A stretch of 64,000 nt of DNA from an uncultured Verrucomicrobiales bacterium (GTDB lineage Bacteria > Verrucomicrobiota > Verrucomicrobiia > Verrucomicrobiales > Akkermansiaceae), in contig CALGZA010000037.1 of NCBI GenBank assembly GCA_937934595.1, positions 17,138 through 81,137 of the forward strand. Direction: 5' to 3'. A program made the position numbers and the translations under genes. Below are positions 49,601 to 58,242 of this stretch, one piece after another; positions within the stretch are counted from its first letter, which is position 1, and the number at the start of each line of letters is the position of its first letter. The notes under the pieces are model-generated. The model saw nothing but the letters and a program-made list of their open reading frames with translations. It searched no databases and was not told the origin of the DNA.

Positions 49601-49888
49601 CGTCAGTTAGCTGTTTTGGCATTACAGAATGCGGAGAGTGATAAGGATAGGATTAATTATATGTCTATGCGACTAATTTCTAGGGAGATGGATGAGCGAG
49701 AGCTTGGATTAGTTAAGGGGACATTGAGTAAGCTGATGGTGAGATTTAAGGATAAGCCAGAGGAGGCTGAGAGGTTTAATAAAGTAGGTCAATCTGTGGC
49801 TCCATCTGATATAGATCCGGTGGAATTGGCGAGTTGGAGTATAGTTGCTAATCAGTTGTTGAACCTTGATGAAACATTAAACAAATAA
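46604..49888 (+). CDS. PSD1/planctomycete cytochrome C + DUF1549/DUF1553 protein with LamG-like insert
   Basis: 'IQPILSANCYHCHGPD', 'FLARLEEKGLKP'-like 'VDHFILAKLEEKGLKPNGDETRARLLRRLTFDLTGLPPS', 'HWLDVARYGDTHG', LamG 'FSVGAWFRTPSDTAVGSLISK'. Confidence 0.95.
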   Translation: MNNRSIIFLFMNLVLAGALVSCTGKSESTEGVSVDGDVGGNVGGDVELVGVGSVKGGKDVVAADEKISFNQHIQPILSANCYHCHGPDSGTRFPEDEPYRLDREEDALAVRANGKANIIKGDPDGSYLIQLMESKNPDEVMPLHPTRSPHGKVMDPADIALVRRWVKEGAVFEKHWAYIQPKKVELPEVEQTDWVRKPVDHFILAKLEEKGLKPNGDETRARLLRRLTFDLTGLPPSAAETEGFVNDKRDLDVVYEEKVNALLATEAYAEHFSRHWLDVARYGDTHGIHNDNYRSIWPYRDWVINAFRSNMRFDEFTKIQIAGDMMPDATVQHKVATGFHRCMPTTGEGGSIDDEVNASYAQERVNTTFATWLGITAGCAACHDHKFDAITTKENYEFSAFFRNTTMRAMDGNSATHAPIVRMPLAPEEVREIDTQMASNTKKKSELKVTDNESYINWLSAERERLAKVYETHYTKPSGLVVNLPLSKRPKGAGYHAFKAVKRLRWTRGKTGTAPYFKNGSYIDLGQAVDFNSESSFSVGAWFRTPSDTAVGSLISKMHTKEGNRGFDISTDSGKVTVQLVHSGSANALKVTSVSALAANTWNHVMLTYDGSSKARGLKLYFNGKQEDYSVMQDSLDGSIETSAPLLLGSRYQGGHFKDGKLQNFKVYDRVLLDGEVVTAAEAGDAEAEAYVRLGESKLVDQLREAYFDKIHPEAVKFNRLNAELATRRKGPTSLIMEEKRDTKPTARVLVRGDYSQPGEEVLSPGVPAAFPPMTDDMPRNRLGLAKWLVAENNPLPARVTVNRYWYYIFGSGIVDSNSDFGVMGSRPTHPGLLDWLAVDFVESGWDLHHLLKQMVMSSTYRQSATITEEKLREDPLNKYYARGPRYRLEAEQIRDMALKSSGLLNSKVGGPSVKPYMPDNVWEAVAMKSSNTRHYRRDSGDSLYRRSIYTFIKRTAVHPAMELLNAPTREESCVKRDLTNTPLQAFVIMNDPQFVESSRQLAVLALQNAESDKDRINYMSMRLISREMDERELGLVKGTLSKLMVRFKDKPEEAERFNKVGQSVAPSDIDPVELASWSIVANQLLNLDETLNK

Positions 49889-49892
49889 ATTT

Positions 49893-51377
49893 ATGAATTA
49901 TACAGATATTCTTAAGGCTGCGGAATTACAGAATTCGGCACTGACAAGGCGTCAGTTTTTTAGGCAAAATGCGATGGGTCTAGGATCTGTGGCGCTAGCG
50001 TCTATGTTGCCGGATCGACTTGAGGGTGCTGGCGGAGGAGAATCACCGATCCCGGGTTTGGCTCATTTTCCAGCTAAAGCGAAGAGGGTTATTTATATAT
50101 CGTTGATAGGTGCTCCGTCGCAGTTTGAGACTTTTGATTACAAGCCTGATTTACACAAGGAGGCTCATAAAGATATGAAGCAGTTTCTGGTAGATTCTGG
50201 AGTGCGTCTGACGACGATGACATCTAAGCAGTCAAAGTTTCCGGTGGCTCCGTCTTTTGTGGATTTTAAGCAGTATGGAGAGGGAGGGACGTGGATTTCT
50301 GATTTATTACCGTATACTGCGAAAATGGCTAATGATATTTGCGTGATTAAGTCTATGTATACGGAGGCGATTAATCATGAGCCTGCTAACCAGCTGATTT
50401 ATACTGGTTCTATGCAGGGAGGTAAGGCTTCTATGGGATCATGGTTGTCATATGGTTTGGGGACTTTGAATAAGGATTTACCGACGTTTTGTGTGCTTCA
50501 TGCGCAGCATACGAGTCCGACAGCAAACGTGCAGGCGATATCTAACAGGCTGTGGAATTCAGCGTATTTACCTGGGCATCATTCTGGAGTGAATCTCCGG
50601 TCATCAGGTGATCCGGTTCTTTACTTAAAGGATGCGCCTGGAGTAGACCGGGCTATGAGGCGAGATATGTTAGATGGTCTTTCTGGTTTGAATCAAAAGA
50701 TGTTAGAAGAGGTGGGGGATCCGGAAATACAGACAAGGATGCAGCAATATGAGATGGCTTATCGCATGCAGATGTCTGTTCCTGAGCTAACTGATATGAG
50801 TCAGGAGACTGAGGCTACGTATTCACTTTATGGTGATGATGCAAAGAAGCCTGGTTCTTTTGCATCCTGTGCACTTATGGCGCGTAGGCTCGCTGAGCGA
50901 GGTGTAAGGTTTACTCAAATATTTCATCGTGGCTGGGATGTTCACGGGAATTTACCTAAGGATATGAAGTCGCAGTGTAAGGATATAGACCAGGGTTGTT
51001 ATGGTTTGATTCAGGATCTTAAGCAGCGAGGTATGTTAGATGATACTCTTGTGGTTTGTGGTGGTGAATTTGGTAGGACTGTTTATTCACAAGGTAGATT
51101 GACTAAGACGACCTATGGGAGAGATCATCATCCTAAGGCGTTTTCGTTGTGGGTAGCTGGGGCAGGAGTGAAGGGAGGGATGACTTATGGTGATACCGAT
51201 AAGTATTCGTTTAACATTACGACGCCCAAGGAAAAGGTTCATGTTAGAGATTTACATGCTACTATATTAGAGCGATGTGGAATAGACTATCATCAGCTAA
51301 AATTCAGTTATCAAGGTTTAGAACAGAAACTGACTGGGGTAGAAGAAGCTAAAGTGGTGACTGATATTCTCGACTAG
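49893..51377 (+). CDS. DUF1501 protein with Tat-like signal
   Basis: 'LTRRQFFRQNAMGLGSVALASML'; 'KRVIYISLIGAPSQFETFDYKPDL'; 'VVCGGEFGRTVYSQ...GRDHHPKAFSLWVAGAGVKGGMTYG'. Confidence 0.95.
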   Translation: MNYTDILKAAELQNSALTRRQFFRQNAMGLGSVALASMLPDRLEGAGGGESPIPGLAHFPAKAKRVIYISLIGAPSQFETFDYKPDLHKEAHKDMKQFLVDSGVRLTTMTSKQSKFPVAPSFVDFKQYGEGGTWISDLLPYTAKMANDICVIKSMYTEAINHEPANQLIYTGSMQGGKASMGSWLSYGLGTLNKDLPTFCVLHAQHTSPTANVQAISNRLWNSAYLPGHHSGVNLRSSGDPVLYLKDAPGVDRAMRRDMLDGLSGLNQKMLEEVGDPEIQTRMQQYEMAYRMQMSVPELTDMSQETEATYSLYGDDAKKPGSFASCALMARRLAERGVRFTQIFHRGWDVHGNLPKDMKSQCKDIDQGCYGLIQDLKQRGMLDDTLVVCGGEFGRTVYSQGRLTKTTYGRDHHPKAFSLWVAGAGVKGGMTYGDTDKYSFNITTPKEKVHVRDLHATILERCGIDYHQLKFSYQGLEQKLTGVEEAKVVTDILD

Positions 51378-51555
51378 AGAATGGCATCATGCTTGTGGAT
51401 GAAGATTTAGAATTTTAAGTTGCTTCAGATTAGGTGAGTTATTTGGGTGTTTTAATTGAATGTAGGTTGACACATTAAAATTAATGGTAGGGTTATTTAT
51501 CATAATAAATGATTTCATTCATTGAATAAAAACAGACTCAATCTCCATTGAAATT

Positions 51556-52959
51556 ATGAATTTTTTACCCCGAAAGTTAAATTATTTTTCGTCACTAGGT
51601 GCTGCTCTTTTGGTGTGCGTAGCCTCAAAAGTTTCAGCTGATATTGTTGCTCCGAATGACCCTAACATCCGGTATGTAGGGCGGTTTGATCAGACTGACC
51701 CGGCTGCACCGAGGATGTATTGGAGTGGGGCGCATATTCAGGGTTGGTTTGAGGGGACTTCGTTGAGTGTTACTTTGGATTGTGCTACTGGGAATGATTA
51801 TTTTTATGCTATAGTTAACGATGGTGTGCCGCAGAAGTTAAACCTTGGGCAAGGTGTTCAGACATTGCCGGTGGCTGCTGGGTTGGCTGATGCTGTTCAT
51901 AAAGTGGAGATCTTTAAAATCACTTCTTTTTATAATGATAATACGGCTTTTAGGGGATTTGTAACAGATGCTGGAAAAGGTATGGCTTTACTGCCACCAG
52001 AACCGGCTTTAACGATTCAATTTTATGGTGATTCGATTACTGATGGGCATGGTGTAGAAGCTCCTCCTGGAGGGAATGCTGAGCCTGAATATTTTAATAA
52101 TTATCTGGCATATGGTGCGGTGGCATCTCGAAATTTAGGCATGCGCTATATGTGTACTGCGGGTACGGGTTTGGCTGTAAAACATCCATGGCCGACTCTT
52201 ACGAACCGTCCTTATACGATGGATCTGCATTATAATGCTATTAATCCTTATGTTGACCCGGTGGGGGCTAATCTCTGGTCCTATGCGAATGACCGCGCTG
52301 ATATAGTGGTTGTTAATTTGTTTCAGAACGACTCGTGGGTAAAGCCAACGCCGCATGACGCAGCAACTGCGAATGGGATAAGGGCATCTTACAAATCCTT
52401 GATACAGTCATTTAGAGCAGTGCACCCGAATGCTGAGATTATATGTGCACTGGGTAGTATGGATATAGTGAATAATCCTGTGTGGAATGGCTATGTAAAT
52501 ACTGTGGTGCAGGAGCTTGAAGATGAAGGGGATGATAAGATAAAGACTTTAGTGTTTCCGTTTATCAATGCTGGACGTCATCCGATAGTTGCAGAGCAAC
52601 AGGCTATGGGAGACCAGTTGTCTAACTTCATCAGCGCTACTTATCCTGATTTGTTCACTAGGGATTCAGATGGGGATTCAATAAGTGATGTTAGAGAAGC
52701 TCAAATAGGTACTGATCCGAATGATCCGAACTCTATTTTTAAAGCTGTGCTTAGTGAGGATGCTAATGGAGGGTTTATTCTTAGTTGGCCCGCTGTGCAT
52801 GGTTTGAGCTATCAGGTTGAGCGGAGTAGTGATTTGATTACTTGGACAGTTCATAGGCCGTGGGCTTTGGCTGCTAGTGCGCCTGAAGAAACATTGATTC
52901 TTCCTGTTGATGCAAGTTCTGCAAAAGTATTTTACAGGGTTAAAGCGGCAACTGAATAG
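51556..52959 (+). CDS. SGNH/GDSL esterase, CE2-like carbohydrate esterase
   Basis: 'YVGRFDQTDPAAPRMYWSGAHIQGWFEGTSLSVTLD', 'IQFYGDSITDGHGVEAPPG', C-terminal 'RDSDGDSISDVREAQIGTDP' calcium-binding-like motif. Confidence 0.85.
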   Translation: MNFLPRKLNYFSSLGAALLVCVASKVSADIVAPNDPNIRYVGRFDQTDPAAPRMYWSGAHIQGWFEGTSLSVTLDCATGNDYFYAIVNDGVPQKLNLGQGVQTLPVAAGLADAVHKVEIFKITSFYNDNTAFRGFVTDAGKGMALLPPEPALTIQFYGDSITDGHGVEAPPGGNAEPEYFNNYLAYGAVASRNLGMRYMCTAGTGLAVKHPWPTLTNRPYTMDLHYNAINPYVDPVGANLWSYANDRADIVVVNLFQNDSWVKPTPHDAATANGIRASYKSLIQSFRAVHPNAEIICALGSMDIVNNPVWNGYVNTVVQELEDEGDDKIKTLVFPFINAGRHPIVAEQQAMGDQLSNFISATYPDLFTRDSDGDSISDVREAQIGTDPNDPNSIFKAVLSEDANGGFILSWPAVHGLSYQVERSSDLITWTVHRPWALAASAPEETLILPVDASSAKVFYRVKAATE

Positions 52960-53130
52960 AGCTATTGGTCTGAGGTTTACGTTTGTAATTCAGTGATCTG
53001 TTGATTACTTAATCAGCTATTTAGTGTTGGGCAAACATGTTGACTGTTTTGTGTGGTCTTGGCTGTGGTGGGTTATTGTTTTTTGATGTTTATGTGTTTT
53101 GAGTGATTTTTGGTGATGATTAGGTTTGTT

Positions 53131-54741
53131 TTATGCTCCCCAGGTGAATTTTAATGAGTTGGGGTTTTCTTTGATGATTTCATTTGGAATGGTGATTTTA
53201 ATGCTTTCTTTGGTTTTAGTGGCTTTGATTTTTATTTTTTTTCCATCATCTTTGAATCCGAATTGAATGCCGAGGCGTCCTCGGGTTCTGATTTTTGGGT
53301 CTATTTCACCTATGGTTGAGTTTGTAATGTCAGTGGTTTGTATTTTGATTCCAGTTTTGCCGTTGTTGATTCCGAAGTGTGGGAAGTTAGCAGCTATGTT
53401 TGGTCTGTTCTGGAGGTTTAGAGTGATGGATTCTGGCCATTTGTTATTTTTTCGTTTGATGACTGCGGATCCCCAGTTGTAGGGGGTGTTGATAGTGATT
53501 TCGTAGTTATCGTTTGTTTTTTTGATGTGTGCAGTGTCTTGGTGGCCGCGGCCACGGCGGCTGATGCTGAGTCTGAATGTTGGGGCGTCATTAGTTTCTA
53601 TGAATTGGTTGTTTTTCCAGATGGCGTATTCTGATTTTCCTTTGTATGCACGGGCGAGGACGGCGATACTTTTCGAGTCACCTGAGAGTTCGGTGACTTG
53701 TTTGTTGAAGATGTTTTCTAGGTTTACGGTTCCGCTGTTGCTTTTTGGTGTGGTGAATCCGTAGAGGCCGATGCCTTCTTTAAGTGCCTCTGGAACGATG
53801 CTGGATGCGTCTGCTCCGTTCCAGACTGCGAGGCATGTGATGAGTCTGGTGTGTTTTCCTACCATTGGTTTGGCTTTTTGGATGGCTTTGACGCTTCCTG
53901 CTTCGTTCATAAGCCAGTCAGCTTCTTTGTAGATTTTGGAATTAGTGACGTGTGGGTGGAGCATTTTGTTTACAGTGAGCCAGACGATGCAATCTGGGTT
54001 AGCTGTTTTAGCTGCTTTACGAATGGCGTCCCAGCATCTTTCTAGGGCTTTACGGCTGTATGCGAGGTCTTCAGCTTTTGATAGTTTGTCTTCTCCTGGG
54101 AAGTCTTTTCCCGTGAGTTGTTTGTAGAGTTTTTTCTCGCAATCTAGCCATTTGCCTTTGGTTGATTTTCTGCTGGGCATCCAGAGCCAGTCGACCATGA
54201 AGCCGTCCATGCCGGTTTTTTTGACGGCATCGTGTATGGATTTAGAGAAGTATTCTAGGTATTCGTCTGTGTATGGGATGTGGTAGGTAGTTGGGTTACC
54301 GTAGCTTAGATCTGGGTGAAGTTTTGCCCAGAGTGGGTTTGATGCTGCGCAGAAGTAGCCGAATACTTTCATATTTTCTTGATGGCCGAGTTTGACGACC
54401 TCTGTGAGGAAGTCGTGTTTGAGTCCTGGTTGTTCTGGAGCGAAGCTGTTTTTGTACCAAGCGTATCCGTTGGTGGAGACGGCGAAGGTTTGGATGACGT
54501 TTGCGCCCATGGCTTTGTACCAAGCGACGTGTTCTGCTGGGTTTGATGCGGCCCAGTGTCCTGGGTTTGCGAATGGTCTGCGGCGTCTGCTTGTGGGTGC
54601 CCAGTTGTAGTCAAGGCAGTAGGCTTTGATTTCTTCTTTGTTGGGTTTTAGGGGGGTGGGTGTTTTGGTTTGTGCTAAAGTAGAAGGGACGATGGATAGT
54701 GCGATGAGGCAGGTGTGTATTATTATTTTTGCAGGCGACAT
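53131..54741 (-). CDS. Putative secreted glycoside hydrolase-like protein (TIM barrel)
   Basis: Signal peptide; 'AEHVAWYKAMGANVIQTFAVSTNGYAWY', 'KTGMDGFMVDWLWMPSR', 'CIVWLTVNKMLHPHV' TIM-barrel hydrolase-like. Confidence 0.6.
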   Translation of the reverse strand: MSPAKIIIHTCLIALSIVPSTLAQTKTPTPLKPNKEEIKAYCLDYNWAPTSRRRRPFANPGHWAASNPAEHVAWYKAMGANVIQTFAVSTNGYAWYKNSFAPEQPGLKHDFLTEVVKLGHQENMKVFGYFCAASNPLWAKLHPDLSYGNPTTYHIPYTDEYLEYFSKSIHDAVKKTGMDGFMVDWLWMPSRKSTKGKWLDCEKKLYKQLTGKDFPGEDKLSKAEDLAYSRKALERCWDAIRKAAKTANPDCIVWLTVNKMLHPHVTNSKIYKEADWLMNEAGSVKAIQKAKPMVGKHTRLITCLAVWNGADASSIVPEALKEGIGLYGFTTPKSNSGTVNLENIFNKQVTELSGDSKSIAVLARAYKGKSEYAIWKNNQFIETNDAPTFRLSISRRGRGHQDTAHIKKTNDNYEITINTPYNWGSAVIKRKNNKWPESITLNLQNRPNIAANFPHFGINNGKTGIKIQTTDITNSTIGEIDPKIRTRGRLGIQFGFKDDGKKIKIKATKTKESIKITIPNEIIKENPNSLKFTWGA

Positions 54742-54928
54742 GGTTGTATGTTGGTTTTTAGTTATGGGCTGTTGTATGAGGTAGAGTATGATTTTAGTTA
54801 TTTCTGTCTAGAATTTTCTTTACGTGAGTTAGGTGAGAGTGGGGTAAAAACATGCTTTAGACGAGTAATGTTAATGATCTGTTTTAAGTTGTGTCATGGT
54901 GATGTTTTCGTTATTTTGTTTTTTAAAT

Positions 54929-57823
54929 ATGAAATTAAAACCTTTATTTACTCTTTCTCTTCCTGCTGTTTCTGCACTGCTTTTGTCTATTTATCTGATA
55001 GGTGCGACTGGCGATACTGGAGGGACTGGTGTTTCATTGTTATGGGGTGAGAACGGGGAGTTACATGATTCTTATTCTAGGTTGCCAGATTTTTCTCATG
55101 CAGGCTATAAATTTGGAGAAAGTTCTGTTCCTGATTTTCCTGTTGTAGCTAATGTGATGGATTTTGGAGCAGTGGGTGATGGCGTGACTGATGATGCCCC
55201 TGCTATTAGGGCTGCAATTAATGCGACTCAGAATGGGGCACTTTTTGTCCCGGCTGGGCGCTACATGCTAGGTAGTCCTATCATTATTAGAAATAAAGAG
55301 AACTTTGTTCTGAGAGGAGCAGGAGAGGGGCTAACTACTTTTTATATGCCTCAATCTATGACAGAGGTGGGTTCAAGCAAATATGCTTATTTTTTGGGGA
55401 CGTCTGGTGCTGTGACGAGTGCGCGTTTGGGGGCCGTGGCGTTGAATGCAAATAGGGGTGATAGAATTTTGACACTGGATTCTGCGCCGGCGGTTAGTCC
55501 TGGGGATTTGGTGAATTTAAAATCTGGAAATCACCCTGATCTTGGGCGAAATATTTCAGGAGGTGTAAATTTATCAGCGACTACGGCATCGATGAGTCAT
55601 TTTGTGAATACATTGTTACGAGTGACTGCGGTTAATGGGAATACAATAACGTTTGCCAATCCTTTACGAACGGATGTGCGACCTGAGTGGGGTTTTGAGT
55701 TATTTACTTATTCGACTAGTGTTAAGAATGTGGGTTTTGAGGATTTCACTTGTGAAATGCTAGGGACGCCGAAGCCTGTTCATCTTCAAGAATTAGGATT
55801 TAATGGTGTGGGTCTGAGTAATTCTTTATTTGGTTGGGTGCGCAGAGTTACGGTGATAGATGCTGATAATGGTATTGGCTTAGGAGGGGCTAGGTTTTGT
55901 GAGGTGTCTGATGTTACTTTGAAAGCGGTCAAGAGGCAGCCTTCTGTTGGGAATACTGGTCACCACGGTCTGTCTTGTTCGTCTTGGGCTCAGGGGAACT
56001 TGTTTACTCGTTTTAAGATAGAGACGCCTATTAGGCATTCGATTACAGTGAGCGCTTTTCCTCATGGTAATGTTTTTTCAAATGGTGAAATAGTAAGAGC
56101 CGCTTTTGATCATCATGGTAATTTACCTTATGAAAATTTGTTTAGTAATATTTATACTGATAGTTTTAGTCTTTTATATAATTCTGGAGGGAATAGTAAT
56201 TCGCCGAATTCAGGGGCTCGTACTACGTTGTGGAACGTCACTTCGGATCCTGGAGTGAATGCGCCTGGGTTGCCGGGCTGGGGGCAGATGAATGTGATAG
56301 GAGTTCCTGGATATAGTGCTGCTATGAGTGCGAGCGGTCAATGGGTAGAGCCTATTGCAGATATAACACCACTTGATTTGCATCAGGCACAGAGGGCTAA
56401 GAGGCTGGGGCTACCTACAATAGAGCGACCTGAGGCTGTCCTTATAGCGGATAAGGTGGGAGGTAGAGCTCCTTTGGTAGTGAATTTTGACGGCTCAGAG
56501 TCTCGAGCTTTTGGTGGATCCGTGGTGTCATATTTATGGGATTTTGGAGATGGGGCAACTGCAACAGGTGCTAATGTTACTCACACATTTGGCAGTGGTA
56601 GTTATGAGGTGTGCCTGCGTGTGATTAGTGATACTGGTGCGGCGGACACACAGACGATGGTTATAAACACAGGAGAGTCCATTAGTCTCCAGGCTGAGGA
56701 TGCTAATTTGACGGCTGCTCTAATAGAGAGCGCGCATGCTGGCTTTAATGGTACAGGGTTTGTAAATAATGGTCCCAGTGGGAGCTCGATAGAGTGGGTT
56801 AACGTGGATGGAGGACGAGGTGGTGATGTGGAGTTGAAGATCCGCTATGCTTTGGGCAACTCAGCCAGGCAGGCTATGTTAGTGATTAATGGGGTGGCTG
56901 AGACTATTATTTTTGATAATTCTGGTGGTTGGGCGACTTGGGTTGAATTACCTGTTACTGTGAGTCTAAATGAGGGTGCAACTAATACGATACGTATTGA
57001 GACGACTGGAGCGGATTCAGGCAATATTGATCAGATTAGTTTACCAACCAATGATTTATCTGCTGTTACTCTACAGGCTGAGGATGCTACGCTAGTTGCT
57101 GCCTCGATGCAAACTAATGCCAGTGGTTATAATGGTAGTGCGTTTATTAATTTAGGTCCGACTGGGAGTTCTATTGAGTGGTCTGGTGTTGATGGAGGTG
57201 ATGGTGGTGATACTACGATACAGTTTCGTTATTCCTTGGGAAGTCTGAGTCCTAGGGCAGTGAGGTTAACGGTGAATGGTCTGGTAAAAAATATTTCATT
57301 TACTGACACGGGGTCATGGTCTAACTGGGTGAATTTAGATGTTCCTGTAGTGCTTTTACAGGGTGGGAATAATAGGATTAAGGTAGAGACTATTGGTCAA
57401 GATTCGGGTAATATTGATCAATTGACGGTATTGAGTCCATCTAGTGAGCTAGAAGGGTATTCTTTTTGGCAATCTGTACAAGATTGGAATAGTGTGTCTA
57501 ATAATTTGCAGGGGCCCAATGATGATGCTGATAATGATGGGATTTCTAATTCTTTGGAACGTATTTTAGGTACTTCTCCAACATTAGCTGAAGTTAAGAA
57601 TCCTATTCATTTTGATATGGATGGAGGTTTTATATCGTTAAGTTATACGAAAGTTTCTCACCAATTTATTTCTCAGCTTCAGTATACAGAAGATCTTGAG
57701 GCTTGGAGTGAGGTGCCGAATAGTAAAGAGCTTTTTAATGCAAATACGGGTAAATATTTCTATAAATCTGCAGTGGATCAGAATGCACGGCGGAAGTTCT
57801 ATAGAATACATTTTATCGAGTAA
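54929..57823 (+). CDS. Pectate-lyase-3-like right-handed beta-helix + PKD + two CBM6/35-like domains
   Basis: 'MDFGAVGDGVTDDAPAIRAAINA', PKD 'VSYLWDFGDGATATGANVTHTFGSGSYEVCLRV', two 'LQAEDA...GSSIEW..VDGG.GGD' modules. Confidence 0.88.
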   Translation: MKLKPLFTLSLPAVSALLLSIYLIGATGDTGGTGVSLLWGENGELHDSYSRLPDFSHAGYKFGESSVPDFPVVANVMDFGAVGDGVTDDAPAIRAAINATQNGALFVPAGRYMLGSPIIIRNKENFVLRGAGEGLTTFYMPQSMTEVGSSKYAYFLGTSGAVTSARLGAVALNANRGDRILTLDSAPAVSPGDLVNLKSGNHPDLGRNISGGVNLSATTASMSHFVNTLLRVTAVNGNTITFANPLRTDVRPEWGFELFTYSTSVKNVGFEDFTCEMLGTPKPVHLQELGFNGVGLSNSLFGWVRRVTVIDADNGIGLGGARFCEVSDVTLKAVKRQPSVGNTGHHGLSCSSWAQGNLFTRFKIETPIRHSITVSAFPHGNVFSNGEIVRAAFDHHGNLPYENLFSNIYTDSFSLLYNSGGNSNSPNSGARTTLWNVTSDPGVNAPGLPGWGQMNVIGVPGYSAAMSASGQWVEPIADITPLDLHQAQRAKRLGLPTIERPEAVLIADKVGGRAPLVVNFDGSESRAFGGSVVSYLWDFGDGATATGANVTHTFGSGSYEVCLRVISDTGAADTQTMVINTGESISLQAEDANLTAALIESAHAGFNGTGFVNNGPSGSSIEWVNVDGGRGGDVELKIRYALGNSARQAMLVINGVAETIIFDNSGGWATWVELPVTVSLNEGATNTIRIETTGADSGNIDQISLPTNDLSAVTLQAEDATLVAASMQTNASGYNGSAFINLGPTGSSIEWSGVDGGDGGDTTIQFRYSLGSLSPRAVRLTVNGLVKNISFTDTGSWSNWVNLDVPVVLLQGGNNRIKVETIGQDSGNIDQLTVLSPSSELEGYSFWQSVQDWNSVSNNLQGPNDDADNDGISNSLERILGTSPTLAEVKNPIHFDMDGGFISLSYTKVSHQFISQLQYTEDLEAWSEVPNSKELFNANTGKYFYKSAVDQNARRKFYRIHFIE

Positions 57824-57917
57824 GGGAGCTAGTGTATTTATTTGTAGTAATTTACTTTGATTATTGGGGGTGATTTTTTGCGGCGGTAGAAGTTGAATTG
57901 CTTCTTGTGTCATTGCG

Positions 57918-58139
57918 TTGATGTGTCGTAGCTTTTTGTTTGTGAATGATGAGAAAGATGGATGTAAGGTTCAGGAGGAGGTTCCAAGTCCTTGTGTAGG
58001 GGCTTGCTCTCTGGATGGTGGTGGTGTTTGTATTGGGTGTTTCCGTTCTATGGATGAGATTACTGGTTGGCAGTATCGGTCAGAGTTGCAGAAGTTAGCG
58101 ATTATTAAGAGGTGTGAGGAGAGGAAGTCTGTGATTTAG
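57918..58139 (+). CDS. DUF1289 protein
   Basis: 'PSPCVGACSLDGGGVCIGCFRSMDEITGW'. Confidence 0.9.
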   Translation: MMCRSFLFVNDEKDGCKVQEEVPSPCVGACSLDGGGVCIGCFRSMDEITGWQYRSELQKLAIIKRCEERKSVI

Positions 58140-58242
58140 TGTGGTGGAGGTTGAAGGGGGTGTTGTTTGAGTGGTGGAGGTTTTTCGATAGAGTTTGGTA
58201 TATTTGTATTCCAATTTTGGCTATACATGTCAGTGTGTTTAC

